Assembly: GCF_008629675.1 (NCBI RefSeq)
Contig: NZ_VWOX01000004.1
Span: 248,001-312,000 of the forward strand
DNA: 64,000 nucleotides
Direction of reading: 5' to 3'
From: Roseiconus nitratireducens
GTDB lineage: Bacteria; Planctomycetota; Planctomycetia; Pirellulales; Pirellulaceae
Positions 18,332 to 27,132 of this stretch are shown one piece after another. Within the stretch, counting starts at the first letter, position 1, and every line of letters starts with the position of its first letter. Position numbers and translations under genes: made by a program. A model generated the notes under the pieces. The model made no database searches, was not told where the DNA came from, and saw only the letters and a list, made by a program, of their open reading frames with translations.

Positions 18332-20566
18332 TCAATCACCGGCGCGGAGCGGTCGGAATGTCGCCCGACGGCTCGATTCGGCTTGTTTCCAGGCTTCGAC
18401 GACTCGCTCGTAAAGCACCCGCTGGGCTCGGATCGGTGGATCGTCCCCGGGCGTCCGCTGACGATAGCTGCCGTCGGGCAACATTTCCCAGCTGTTGGTA
18501 TTGTCGTCGAAGTAGGTCTCCAGCACCGACTTCAAGTGCTCGCTGCACTCGCGGTCGTTGACCGGCACCAGCAGTTCCACTCGCCGATCCAGGTTTCGGG
18601 GCATCCAATCGGCGCTGCTGATCAAGACTTGATCGTCACCGCCCTGGCTGAAGCAGAAGATCCGGGCGTGTTCCAGGAACCGGTCGACAATCGAAACCAC
18701 CTTGATGGTCTCGCTGAGCCCTTTGACGCCGGGACGCAAACAACATTGCCCGCGGACGTTCAATCGGATTCGCACCCCCGCCCGGCTGGCACGGTACAGC
18801 GCGTCAATCACTTCGGTATCGACCAATGCGTTCAGCTTGGCCGTGATTTGGCCGCGGCCTTCCTGCAAGCTCCGCTGCGTTTCCTCATCGATCAAGTCCA
18901 GAACGCGGCGTCGGAGGGTCGTCGGGGCCGCGGCCAACTCCTCCATCGCTCGGGGCTGACTGGCGCCGGTCACGGCGTTGAAGAAGGTCGTGGCATCCCG
19001 GCCGAGCACCTCATCACAGGTCAGCAAGGACACGTCACTGTACAGCCCCGCGGTGACCTCGTTGTAATTGCCGGTGCCGAAATGCATGTAGCGAACGATC
19101 CCTTGCGGTTCGCGGCGAACGATGATGCAGACCTTGGCATGCGTCTTCAGGCTGTGAATGCCGTAGATCACCTGCACTCCGGCGCGTTCCATTTCGCGCG
19201 CCCATTCGATGTTCCGAGCCTCGTCAAATCGCGCCTTCAGCTCCACGATCGCGGTCACGTATTTCCCACGCTCGGCCGCCCGTTCCAGGGCCGCGACGAC
19301 CGGGCTGTTCTTGCTGGTCCGATACAGAACCTGCTTGATCGCCAGCACATCCGGATCGACCGAAGCTTCCTCGATCAAACGCACGACCGAGTCAAAACTT
19401 TCGTAGGGATGGACCAACAACAGATCGCCGGCGGCGATCGTGGCAAACATCGGTTCTTCGGGATCGATCCGGGGATTCGGCTTTGCCGGCCAGACGTCGT
19501 CGCGGTGGTTGCCGAAGCCTTCTTCGCCGTGCAAGGTGAACAAGAACGAAAGGTCGACCGGTCCATCGATCGGATACAGATCGTGCGGCGTCAGTTGCAG
19601 AGCGTCCCGCAGAAACTCCACGGTCAGCGCGCTGGCATCGGCCCCATACTCCAACCGCACCGGACGCGAGTAGCGACGGCTCTCCAAAACCTCTTCCATC
19701 CCGCCCAGCAGATCGCTGGCCTCATCCTCACGAAGCTCGATGTCGGCGTTGCGCGTCAGTCGGAACGGGATGCATTCCACCACTTCGCGGCCGGGAAAGA
19801 ACTCGCCGATGAAATGCGTGACCAGACTTTCCAGCAGCGTGTATCCGTGCCGCTTGTCGCCCGACAGCGGCAAGACCCGCGGCAACGCCCGCCCCATGGG
19901 AATCAAGGCGAACTCGAAGTCGCCTTCCTGTTCTTCGGCTTCCGCATCGCCGCTTGCCGCCCGCAACCGCGAATCGCTGTCGCGGACCAGGCGGACGCAC
20001 AAGTAGACGCCCAACCCCTGCAGCAGCGGAAAACTGTCCGCCGAAACCGCCTGCGGACTCAACACCGGGAACACATCGCGTCGGAACCGACTTTCGGCGG
20101 CCCACTGCTCGGGCTCGCTGGCTTCGGTCAGCGCAACCTGCTCGATCCCGGCGGCCTCCAGCTGTGGCCGCACTTCATCGCGCCAGATCTTGTATTGCCG
20201 CGTGACGATCTCGTGCCCCTTCTCGGACACCGCCTGCATCTGTTCGTCGGCGAGCATGCCGGCCGGATCGCGAACCGAAGGGCTCCGCTTCTGCAGAATC
20301 TTCAGCCCGCCGACGCGGACCATCATGAATTCGTCCAGATTGGAACTGGTGATCGCCAGAAACTTGGCGCGTTCCAGAATCGGCAAGCTTTCGTCCGCCG
20401 CTTGGGCGAGCACCCGTTCGTTGAACGCCAACCAGCTCAGTTCCCGATTCAGAAACCGGGACTCCGGCAGAGGCTTCGAAACGTTCTCTTTGCGGGCGGA
20501 ACGCTTCGGGGTCGCGGCCGACTTGGCCCGCGGAGTTCGCTTCGACTTCTTTTTTTTCTTCGGCAC
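18332..20566 (-). CDS. ppk1: Polyphosphate kinase 1
   Basis: Polymerises the ATP gamma-phosphate into polyphosphate, reversibly. The 744-residue protein has the PPK1 order of domains: N domain with SRFLNRELSWLAFNERVL, head domain, then two phospholipase-D-like catalytic domains. The autophosphorylated histidine should be His476 in the SLKTHAKVC segment, and the second conserved histidine lies in MHFGTGNYNE about 18 residues later. Unusual is an N-terminal tail of about 32 residues very rich in Lys/Arg before the domain start. The start is GTG at 20566. A cytochrome/DUF2231 gene lies 36 bp upstream on the same strand and may be co-transcribed. Confidence 0.96.
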   Translation of the reverse strand: MPKKKKKSKRTPRAKSAATPKRSARKENVSKPLPESRFLNRELSWLAFNERVLAQAADESLPILERAKFLAITSSNLDEFMMVRVGGLKILQKRSPSVRDPAGMLADEQMQAVSEKGHEIVTRQYKIWRDEVRPQLEAAGIEQVALTEASEPEQWAAESRFRRDVFPVLSPQAVSADSFPLLQGLGVYLCVRLVRDSDSRLRAASGDAEAEEQEGDFEFALIPMGRALPRVLPLSGDKRHGYTLLESLVTHFIGEFFPGREVVECIPFRLTRNADIELREDEASDLLGGMEEVLESRRYSRPVRLEYGADASALTVEFLRDALQLTPHDLYPIDGPVDLSFLFTLHGEEGFGNHRDDVWPAKPNPRIDPEEPMFATIAAGDLLLVHPYESFDSVVRLIEEASVDPDVLAIKQVLYRTSKNSPVVAALERAAERGKYVTAIVELKARFDEARNIEWAREMERAGVQVIYGIHSLKTHAKVCIIVRREPQGIVRYMHFGTGNYNEVTAGLYSDVSLLTCDEVLGRDATTFFNAVTGASQPRAMEELAAAPTTLRRRVLDLIDEETQRSLQEGRGQITAKLNALVDTEVIDALYRASRAGVRIRLNVRGQCCLRPGVKGLSETIKVVSIVDRFLEHARIFCFSQGGDDQVLISSADWMPRNLDRRVELLVPVNDRECSEHLKSVLETYFDDNTNSWEMLPDGSYRQRTPGDDPPIRAQRVLYERVVEAWKQAESSRRATFRPLRAGD

Positions 20567-20602
20567 GGCTTACTCGACTTTGATTCTTCAGCCAGCCGTT
20601 GC

Positions 20603-21760
20603 TCAGCCGGCAGCCGCCGTTACGAACGCATCCGATCCCGACGCCGGATCGGGCAACAGGGCAGGAATCGAAGATTGATCGGCGACGTCGCTGGAGGTTT
20701 CCGAAACGACTTCCTCTGGCGTTTGCTCCGCAGGCTGGTCCTCCGCCTCCGCCGCGTCGGCATCATCACCGGAACCCAACAGGATCTCAAAAGCCCGAGG
20801 ATAGAAATCCTTGCCGTAGCTTAGTTCGCCGCCCTGGTGTCCGACCAGCCCCACCAAAACGGCGATCACGATCAATCCGAATTTCCAAGTCCGTTCCATC
20901 CCCAAACTGTTCTTGCGACGCCCGACCAGCGCGATCAACGCAAACAGCACGGAGGAAACGGTGACGATCACGCCGCTCCAACGGTGCCAAAAGACCTCGC
21001 TGTCAAAATCGATCTTGGTCCAGGAACCGTATCCCTGCTCGGTGGCGAAGGCCCAGCCCATGGCCGTCGCTGCGAGCGCCGTCGGGGCGCCCAACAATAA
21101 ACAGGCCAGTGGAATCTGCGTGCCCATTGCCGGCCACTTCCATCCCAGCACCACGAACAATGCCCCGAACAGGAACAGCGCGATCGGAAAGTGCACCGTG
21201 GCGGGATGAAAGAAACCTTGAAACATCCACAGACGGCCGGCCAAGGTTTGTGGCTCGGACGGCTCATGTGTGACCGGTTCGGCTGCCTCGGCTGGCACCA
21301 GACCGGCCGCGAACGTCAGTCCTTCGGGCCAATCAGCGCCTTCCTGGATCCAAGCGTGAATGACGGCCAGCTCCGCCGGTAAAAGTGGTCCACCGTGGCT
21401 GGGCGGCGGCATCAAATAGTCCGGGTCCTCCGACAACATGTAGTCGACGAACATCGTGCTGGATTGGGCGTCCTCCGGCTCCACGTAGGACATCACCGAA
21501 TCAGGGTCATCGATCCGAAAGTCGTTCTTTGCCTCGTCCTCGTTGTGGCACTCCAGGCAGTGCTTGATGAAGATTGGCACCACGTCCCGTTCAAAGCTGA
21601 TCATCCGCCCCTGTTCATCAACGGCCGTCCGTTCCTGGGCAGCAGCCGGGCGGGTCGAAATGGCCACGAACGCCGCGACCATCAGACACCAGCATCCGAT
21701 CGACAACCCCCGCTGTGACAGTGGAACGGGATTCAACGAATCACTGATGGGAACCGACAT
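20603..21760 (-). CDS. Membrane protein: cytochrome c domain plus DUF2231
   Basis: A 385-residue exported membrane protein. After a signal peptide (about residues 18-41) comes a planctomycete-type cytochrome c domain with one haem motif CLECH at 68-72 and a likely distal Met in PDYLMPPP. The second half is a DUF2231-type membrane region, FHPATVHFPIALFLFGALF onward, with about four helices and conserved histidines. A periplasmic electron-transfer role is likely; partners are unknown. The C-terminal 60 residues are Asp/Glu/Ala-rich and probably disordered. The ATG at 21760 has GGAG about 10 bases before it; a longer frame upstream lacks a signal sequence. Confidence 0.82.
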   Translation of the reverse strand: MSVPISDSLNPVPLSQRGLSIGCWCLMVAAFVAISTRPAAAQERTAVDEQGRMISFERDVVPIFIKHCLECHNEDEAKNDFRIDDPDSVMSYVEPEDAQSSTMFVDYMLSEDPDYLMPPPSHGGPLLPAELAVIHAWIQEGADWPEGLTFAAGLVPAEAAEPVTHEPSEPQTLAGRLWMFQGFFHPATVHFPIALFLFGALFVVLGWKWPAMGTQIPLACLLLGAPTALAATAMGWAFATEQGYGSWTKIDFDSEVFWHRWSGVIVTVSSVLFALIALVGRRKNSLGMERTWKFGLIVIAVLVGLVGHQGGELSYGKDFYPRAFEILLGSGDDADAAEAEDQPAEQTPEEVVSETSSDVADQSSIPALLPDPASGSDAFVTAAAG

Positions 21761-22244
21761 CTTTGTGGATCTCCGAATAATTCGAACGATACCATGGCTT
21801 GCCGAAAACGAGCCGCTTCCGATCGCGCCCGGGCATCGATTCTGGGGTGGGGACATTTCCGCGGCGAGGCCGGTTCGTCGGTGCATGGCGATCCTCCGTG
21901 ATCAAACGCTGCCAGGAAGCTTGCCGCGCCGGTCAACATCACACGCTGAATCGGCTCGCTCTGCGGACGGCATTCTGGCTCGGGACGAAACCAACCTCGT
22001 AGGGGAAAGGGCGGGACCGGCTTGTGCGTCATTGCGTCCAGACGCAATACCGACATGCCGGTGCGGCACAACGGCCCTGGGGTCGGAAAGTAAAACAATC
22101 CCCAGGACTCCGGCCACAACGCCAGTATGACACACCCCGGAGCGACTTCCAATCACCGACATGCCCGGCCGGCGATCACACTGGCCGCTCACCCACCAAA
22201 GGAGGGTGAAACCGAAGGGGACGACCTCCTGGCGAGGGCAGACC
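21761..22244. other. 484-bp region without a gene
   Basis: Between the cytochrome/DUF2231 gene and the sigma-like gene. No open frame here has convincing protein character. No tRNA, RNA gene or recurrent repeat of the families seen elsewhere in the window was found. It should hold the promoter of the cytochrome/ppk1 pair. Confidence 0.5.
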
Positions 22245-22937
22245 TCAGACGCCCAATCCGGCAAACGCACTGCCGATGCCCAGGGATTTGATCTCCGTCT
22301 GCACCGACGCTTTGTCGGGGTGCTCGAGCGTTTCGACGACCTCGTCGGCTAACAATTGGGCAAACGCCGCCTTGGCTTCCATCTTCATCGCGTCCAACTC
22401 CGCCGGAGTCAGTTCCACCCCAGAACGTTTTTTGACGGCCGCACACAATTCAGTCAGATCCGCCTTGGGATGCGTGCTGCGAGCCAACAGCACCGAGTAC
22501 AGAGGGCGCTGTGGGTCCTGATGTTCCGTTCGCTCCAGCGCCCGCCAAGCCCGCTGCAGCAGGCATTCACGCCAGCGGATGATCCACTCCTTGGACGACA
22601 GGTTGATGCCGGAAGGTTTTCCGGGCTCGCCCGATTGACGTCCCAGCTCGTTCAGCCGGGCTTTCGCACAGGACCGCACCGCACGCAACAGAAAGTCCCG
22701 GAGACGTCCGTTGCGATGCTCACCGAAACCCGCCGACACCAAGTGATTGAGCAGAATTCGCAACGCCTGATCGGCTTCCGTCTCGCTGCCCAACACGGCA
22801 ACGAGTTGTCGCCGCATCGGAGCCAGGTATCGGAGCACAAATCCGGCCGCGCTGTCGGCCTCGGTCCAGGAATGAGATGAGCGGACCAAATTGACGGTCG
22901 AGCGTTTCGGACCCAGAGAAGAAGTTTGTGTGTCCAT
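22245..22937 (-). CDS. ECF-like RNA polymerase sigma factor (divergent)
   Basis: A 230-residue protein that resembles the large planctomycete ECF sigma groups. Region 2 is suggested by AAGFVLRYLAPMRRQLVAVL followed by a spaced GRLRDFLLRAVRSCAKARLNEL. The C-terminal part has EWIIRWRECLLQRAWRALE and ends AFAQLLADEVVETLEHPD, matching by eye the helix that follows region 4 in ECF proteins linked with Ser/Thr kinases. The region-4 helix-turn-helix itself is poorly conserved, so it may not bind DNA in the usual way. ATG at 22937; a TATAAT lies six bases before it. The divergent neighbour is an HD-domain nuclease. Confidence 0.6.
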   Translation of the reverse strand: MDTQTSSLGPKRSTVNLVRSSHSWTEADSAAGFVLRYLAPMRRQLVAVLGSETEADQALRILLNHLVSAGFGEHRNGRLRDFLLRAVRSCAKARLNELGRQSGEPGKPSGINLSSKEWIIRWRECLLQRAWRALERTEHQDPQRPLYSVLLARSTHPKADLTELCAAVKKRSGVELTPAELDAMKMEAKAAFAQLLADEVVETLEHPDKASVQTEIKSLGIGSAFAGLGV

Positions 22938-22943
22938 AGCCTG

Positions 22944-22949
22944 ATTATA
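22944..22949 (-). promoter_or_regulatory. TATAAT -10 box for the sigma-like gene, leaderless spacing
   Basis: A perfect TATAAT on the minus strand ends six bases before the ATG at 22937. Transcription would start at or next to the start codon, giving a leaderless mRNA. No consensus -35 is present 16-18 bases upstream; that position falls at the edge of the hairpin at 22969-22987. Confidence 0.55.
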
Positions 22950-22968
22950 ACTTCCTAAAGCACTTAAA

Positions 22969-22987
22969 CGAGCCCCTAGGGGGCTCG
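22969..22987. promoter_or_regulatory. Perfect 8-bp hairpin/operator-like palindrome
   Basis: Arms CGAGCCCC and GGGGCTCG separated by TAG. It lies in the 193-bp divergent region between the sigma-like gene and the HD nuclease gene, just upstream of the TATAAT box. It could be an operator or a short transcription stop; there is no T-run. Confidence 0.5.
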
Positions 22988-23130
22988 AATCCACGGCTGA
23001 TGGGGCGTCGGTCCCCTCACCGGCCGCGCGCACCCTTCTTCCCAGTATCCACACCTTGCAGATTGCACGCTCCGGCCACATCCTGCTGCGTTTGGGATCG
23101 CAATTCTAACGACTCTTTCTGGAGCCCGGT

Positions 23131-24096
23131 GTGTCTCGCACCCCCGTCAACCGTCTTGTCGACGGACAGAGTTTGGACCAGCCCTTTCGACTGGCCGACA
23201 AGCAAATCCGCGTCAATCGCCAGGGTGGAAAGTACCTGCTTTTGAAGCTGGCCGACCGCACCGGCACCATCGTCGCCATGCTTTGGAATGCCGACGATTC
23301 CGATTACGAAAAGATTGACCGCGGCGACTATGTGCACGTCCTGGGCCGAACCCAGGTGCACCAGGGAACCCTGCAAATCATCCTGACCGGCATCGACCCC
23401 CTCACCGACAAGGACGAAATCGATCCGGCCGACTTCGACTCCTTTGACGCCGGGGCCGCTGACGCCGCGTTGGGCTCAATCCAAAACATCCTCGGATCCC
23501 TGAACAACGATTCATTGCGTCAACTGGGCGAGGTGTTTCTTCGCGACGAATCGTTTTTGCAACAGCTGCGGGTGGCCAGTGCCGCGGTCACCAACCACCA
23601 CGCCTATCCCGGCGGACTGCTTCGGCACACTGCTGACTTGATGGAGATGTGCCAGGCGATTGGCCCCCGCTACGATCGCGTCGATGTCGACCTGTTGCTG
23701 ATGGGTGCGTTTCTGCACGACTTGGGAAAGATCCACGAGATCTCACCTGGTGGTGAACTCAGCTACACCGATCGGGGCCAATTGGTCGGTCATATCGTGA
23801 TCGGCGTTCAAATGCTTGGCACCGCGATCGCGAAGCTGGAGGCTGACACCGGCCAGCCCTTCCCGTCGGAATTGCGGATGCAGTTGGAACACCTGATCGT
23901 ATCGCATCACGGACAACTGGAATTCGGCAGTCCCCGTCTGCCGGCAACGATCGAAGCCGTGCTGCTGCACCATGTGGACAACCTGGACGCAAAGTTGACT
24001 TCCTACTTGAGCATGATCGAATCCGATTTGACGAACAACGAGAACTGGACCAACTATCAACCGTCCATCGGCCGCAAACTTTGGAAGAAATCGTGA
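23131..24096 (+). CDS. OB-fold/HD-domain 3'-5' exonuclease (YhaM-like)
   Basis: A 321-residue protein with an N-terminal OB-fold nucleic-acid-binding domain (about residues 15-90, [26 protein letters not shown]) and a C-terminal HD phosphohydrolase domain. HD landmarks are [16 protein letters not shown] near 152-167, [11 protein letters not shown], and a later [11 protein letters not shown]. The architecture is that of the YhaM family of 3'-5' exoribonucleases. The start is GTG at 23131 with GGAG seven bases upstream. The stop overlaps the queC start as GTGA. Confidence 0.88.
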   Translation: MSRTPVNRLVDGQSLDQPFRLADKQIRVNRQGGKYLLLKLADRTGTIVAMLWNADDSDYEKIDRGDYVHVLGRTQVHQGTLQIILTGIDPLTDKDEIDPADFDSFDAGAADAALGSIQNILGSLNNDSLRQLGEVFLRDESFLQQLRVASAAVTNHHAYPGGLLRHTADLMEMCQAIGPRYDRVDVDLLLMGAFLHDLGKIHEISPGGELSYTDRGQLVGHIVIGVQMLGTAIAKLEADTGQPFPSELRMQLEHLIVSHHGQLEFGSPRLPATIEAVLLHHVDNLDAKLTSYLSMIESDLTNNENWTNYQPSIGRKLWKKS

Positions 24097-24815
24097 CGCA
24101 AGAATCGGAACAAGCCGCCGGTGCTCCCGCCGTCGTGCTCCTGTCCGGCGGCTTGGACAGCACCACGTGTCTGGCAATCGCTCGTGAGCAAGGATTCACG
24201 GTGCACGCGATCAGTTTCCGATATGGCCAGCGACATGAGTACGAATTGGAACGCGCCACCGCGTTGGCCGAACAGTTCCAGGCCGCCAGCCATCGCATCG
24301 TCGACATCAACTTGTCGCAATTCGGTGGTTCGGCCCTGACCGACCCGGCGCTGGTCGTCCCGAAGAATGAGTCTGCCGATCGAATCGGCACGGACATTCC
24401 GATCACGTACGTGCCCGCCAGAAACACGGTGTTTCTTTCCTTGGCGCTGGCCCTCGCCGAAACGCTGGACTGCACCGACCTGTTCATCGGCGTCAACGCG
24501 TTGGACTACAGCGGCTACCCCGATTGCCGACCGGAATACATCGCGGCGTTTGAGAAGATGGCCAACCTGGCAACCCGCAATGGCGTGGCGGGCCGCTCGC
24601 TGACCATTCACGCGCCGCTGATCGACTTGACCAAGGCGCAGATCATCGCCAAAGGGATTGCGTTGGGAGTTGATTATTCGAAAACGCTGTCCTGCTACGA
24701 TCCGCTGCCCGGCGGCCGACCGTGCGGCCAATGCGATGCCTGTCTGCTGCGTCAAAAAGGCTTTGACGAAAACCACCTGACCGATCCGGCCATTGGCCCA
24801 GCCCCGGATGCTTGA
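24093..24815 (+). CDS. queC: 7-cyano-7-deazaguanine (preQ0) synthase
   Basis: Converts 7-carboxy-7-deazaguanine to preQ0 with ATP and ammonia, a step in queuosine synthesis. The 240-residue protein has the [10 protein letters not shown]-loop at 17-25, [43 protein letters not shown], and the zinc-binding cysteines in SCYDP plus [13 protein letters not shown] at 24093 is preferred because it overlaps the HD gene stop by four bases; TTG at 24081 is an alternative. No other queuosine gene lies in the window. Confidence 0.96.
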   Translation: MTQESEQAAGAPAVVLLSGGLDSTTCLAIAREQGFTVHAISFRYGQRHEYELERATALAEQFQAASHRIVDINLSQFGGSALTDPALVVPKNESADRIGTDIPITYVPARNTVFLSLALALAETLDCTDLFIGVNALDYSGYPDCRPEYIAAFEKMANLATRNGVAGRSLTIHAPLIDLTKAQIIAKGIALGVDYSKTLSCYDPLPGGRPCGQCDACLLRQKGFDENHLTDPAIGPAPDA

Positions 24816-24837
24816 ACGTCGGGCGAGTCCCATCGAT

Positions 24838-27132
24838 TCATCGTTCAGGTGTTTCCGTTGGCGGCGGTGTTTCCTGCCGAGGCGGGTCCCGATCGAAAGT
24901 CCGTGGCTGTTTCGCCGGCCGAAGCTGTGGCGTTTCCGGCTGGTTTTCTCGGTAGTTGCGTGGACCGCTGGCGATGGACTGCAACGATTCAAGCGGGATC
25001 CGTAGGTCTCCCGCCACCGCATGGTGGGCTGTCAATTTCTGGCCCTCGAGCGTCGCCGACGGCAAACCAAGCCGCACCCCCTGCATCCCACGAAGAACCA
25101 ACCGGCAACTGTCATCCACCCCAGTCGCTGGATCCAGGAACAGAATCCGAGCCACGGCCTCGCGCGGCAAACTTCGTTGGACAGAGCGGACTTCCACTTG
25201 GCACCGTTTGTCATCCAGCGACAGCAGGCGGCCCCGCAGTAAGTCTCCGGTGACGGAGACGAACAGATGGGTCGGCGGGTCACCGGCTTGATTGCGAGGC
25301 ACCGTCAATAAGGGATCCAGACCCAACGTTTGAACGCGAACCTGGGCTTTCAATGACACCCCGAGAATCTGCCCGCGATCGATCGTCACTTCGCCTCCCC
25401 AGCGATTGCGAAACACCACGCGGTCGGCACCGATCCGCATGACTTGCCCGGGAAGGATGTCTCCGCTGGTCAGTTCGACGCATTCACATTCAACTGACGC
25501 ATCCAACAGGGACGACGCGTCGGGAGCATCCTCACCGGCGGTGAGATCGCGTGTTGACTTCTGACCAGCGGAGCGTGGTTCGGGGACATCGGACCTTTCT
25601 CGTAGCTGGATCGTCCATCGCCGTTCGATCGGCAGTTCAACCTGCTGACGAAACATCGCTGACCGCCAAGCAAATCCACCTTCGGCTGCAAGTCCTTCGA
25701 TCAATCGTCCTCTCAAACGAAGCTCATCGGCGATCAACCAATGGTCGGAGCTTGACGTCGTGTCGCCGCCGTCGGCGGGACCGAGAATGCGCACCAGTCG
25801 TGATGGCGTGATCGGGGTGACCGTCCGAGCCGATCCCCAACGAAAACGAATCCGGTGCTGATCATCGTCACCCAGGAAATTGCCCACCAATCGTGATTGA
25901 TCGGCCAGCAGGATCTCCGCCTGCTCCGCCCGCACCGCGTCGTCGGTCACCACGTCCGTCTCAACCAACGACAAACGCATCCGCAACACGTTCTCCGACG
26001 AGACCCATTGGTCGGCAATCCGAAACCGCCGGCTTTCAGGGTCGAATGCGACAGCGGCCTGGCCGATCACGTTGCCATCGCGGCCCAGGGTGAAGCGGTC
26101 AGGCAACCTTCGCGAAAGCGGTAATTCGCCGTCCCACTGCAGGACATCAAACTGTTCCACACGCAACGGATCCCCGTGACTGGCCAAAGAGATCGAGCGG
26201 TGCAAAATCGGTTGCTCATCCTCCAACGCGACGGCGGCCAACTGAATGCCGTCACGATAAGCGGCCATCCGTCCCGCCGTCTGATCGACAAACAGAGTCA
26301 ATCTCAGTTCATCCTCAGCCTGCGCCAGCCCGGCAACCGCGGTGTCAGAAACGCTGGGGTTGGCACGGACCAGTGACAGACTTTGCCCCAGCCAATTGAC
26401 GTGTGTCGAGAAGCGTTCGGAGGGTCGCACCGCCAACGATCCGACTCGTGGCCGACCGCCCTGCCCTGCCCCGTCCCTTGACCGCTCGTCGTTTAACCGG
26501 TCGCCCAGCGCCAACTCAAAGTCGGGTTCCCCCTCGCACCGAATCCGCAGTTGCAACTGAAACTTCGGCGGCAGATCCAACCATCCGACAATCGACGATC
26601 CCGGAACAGCGCATTCCAACGCTCCCTTCGGATCGCTCCAACCGTCGGCAGGTTGCCAGCGTCCGTCCGCATTCCTCAACGATTGCAATCGTCGTCGGAC
26701 CTGTGGGGCGGCCACCACGGAGACGACTTCCCCGACGTCCAAAGTGACTTCACCAAGGTCGCGAGATTGAATTTGAATCGCGTCACGCTCCCACGACAGC
26801 AGCTTGCCCACCACACGTGACTGATCATTCAACTCGAACGCGAACTCATTCTCGGCGCCGGTCGTTGACAGGTCCGACTCGGCTCGGCGCAGATTCATCA
26901 GCGGGATCTGCAAAGCTTCGCCCAGCGACTCGCTCTCGAGCATGACGACGCCAGGCTCGTCCGCGGCGTGAAGCGTGCCCGCCAAAACGCTCCCGTCACG
27001 CAGGGTAACGTGCATTTTGTCTTTGCCAGCGGATCTCTCCTGGGTCGCGCCGGGTCGCGGGTCAGCGGCGAGGATAAAAATGGATCCGAGAATCGCGATC
27101 TTGGTGAGGGAATTCAAAGCGTCACCGTTCAT
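24838..27132 (-). CDS. Large secreted beta-rich protein, last gene of envelope operon
   Basis: A 764-residue protein with a signal peptide (IAILGSIFILAADPRPGATQ). I do not recognise a named family. A short beta motif of the type D-G-S-V-L-A-G-T-L recurs: LRDGSVLAGTL near 43, LNDQSRVVGKLLSW near 105, LADQSRLVGNFLG near 410 and LTSGDILPGQVMRIGADRVVFRN near 555, resembling Sm-like strand units found in planctomycete secreted proteins. The middle (about 150-350) looks like a lectin/laminin-G-like sandwich, as it discusses a flattened jelly-roll pattern of strands. The C-terminus is Pro/Arg-rich. It overlaps the stop of the upstream gene by 11 bases and ends convergent with queC. Confidence 0.72.
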   Translation of the reverse strand: MNGDALNSLTKIAILGSIFILAADPRPGATQERSAGKDKMHVTLRDGSVLAGTLHAADEPGVVMLESESLGEALQIPLMNLRRAESDLSTTGAENEFAFELNDQSRVVGKLLSWERDAIQIQSRDLGEVTLDVGEVVSVVAAPQVRRRLQSLRNADGRWQPADGWSDPKGALECAVPGSSIVGWLDLPPKFQLQLRIRCEGEPDFELALGDRLNDERSRDGAGQGGRPRVGSLAVRPSERFSTHVNWLGQSLSLVRANPSVSDTAVAGLAQAEDELRLTLFVDQTAGRMAAYRDGIQLAAVALEDEQPILHRSISLASHGDPLRVEQFDVLQWDGELPLSRRLPDRFTLGRDGNVIGQAAVAFDPESRRFRIADQWVSSENVLRMRLSLVETDVVTDDAVRAEQAEILLADQSRLVGNFLGDDDQHRIRFRWGSARTVTPITPSRLVRILGPADGGDTTSSSDHWLIADELRLRGRLIEGLAAEGGFAWRSAMFRQQVELPIERRWTIQLRERSDVPEPRSAGQKSTRDLTAGEDAPDASSLLDASVECECVELTSGDILPGQVMRIGADRVVFRNRWGGEVTIDRGQILGVSLKAQVRVQTLGLDPLLTVPRNQAGDPPTHLFVSVTGDLLRGRLLSLDDKRCQVEVRSVQRSLPREAVARILFLDPATGVDDSCRLVLRGMQGVRLGLPSATLEGQKLTAHHAVAGDLRIPLESLQSIASGPRNYRENQPETPQLRPAKQPRTFDRDPPRQETPPPTETPER

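Noticed and set aside
18383..20824. Long plus-strand open frame (813 codons) opposite ppk1
   Set aside because: It is antisense to a well-supported PPK1 gene; high GC leaves antisense frames open and the product resembles nothing.
24093..24815. 7-deazaguanine DNA modification (Dpd-like) island suggested by queC
   Set aside because: No DpdA-like transglycosylase or Dpd restriction genes are near; queC with an HD nuclease alone fits ordinary queuosine synthesis.
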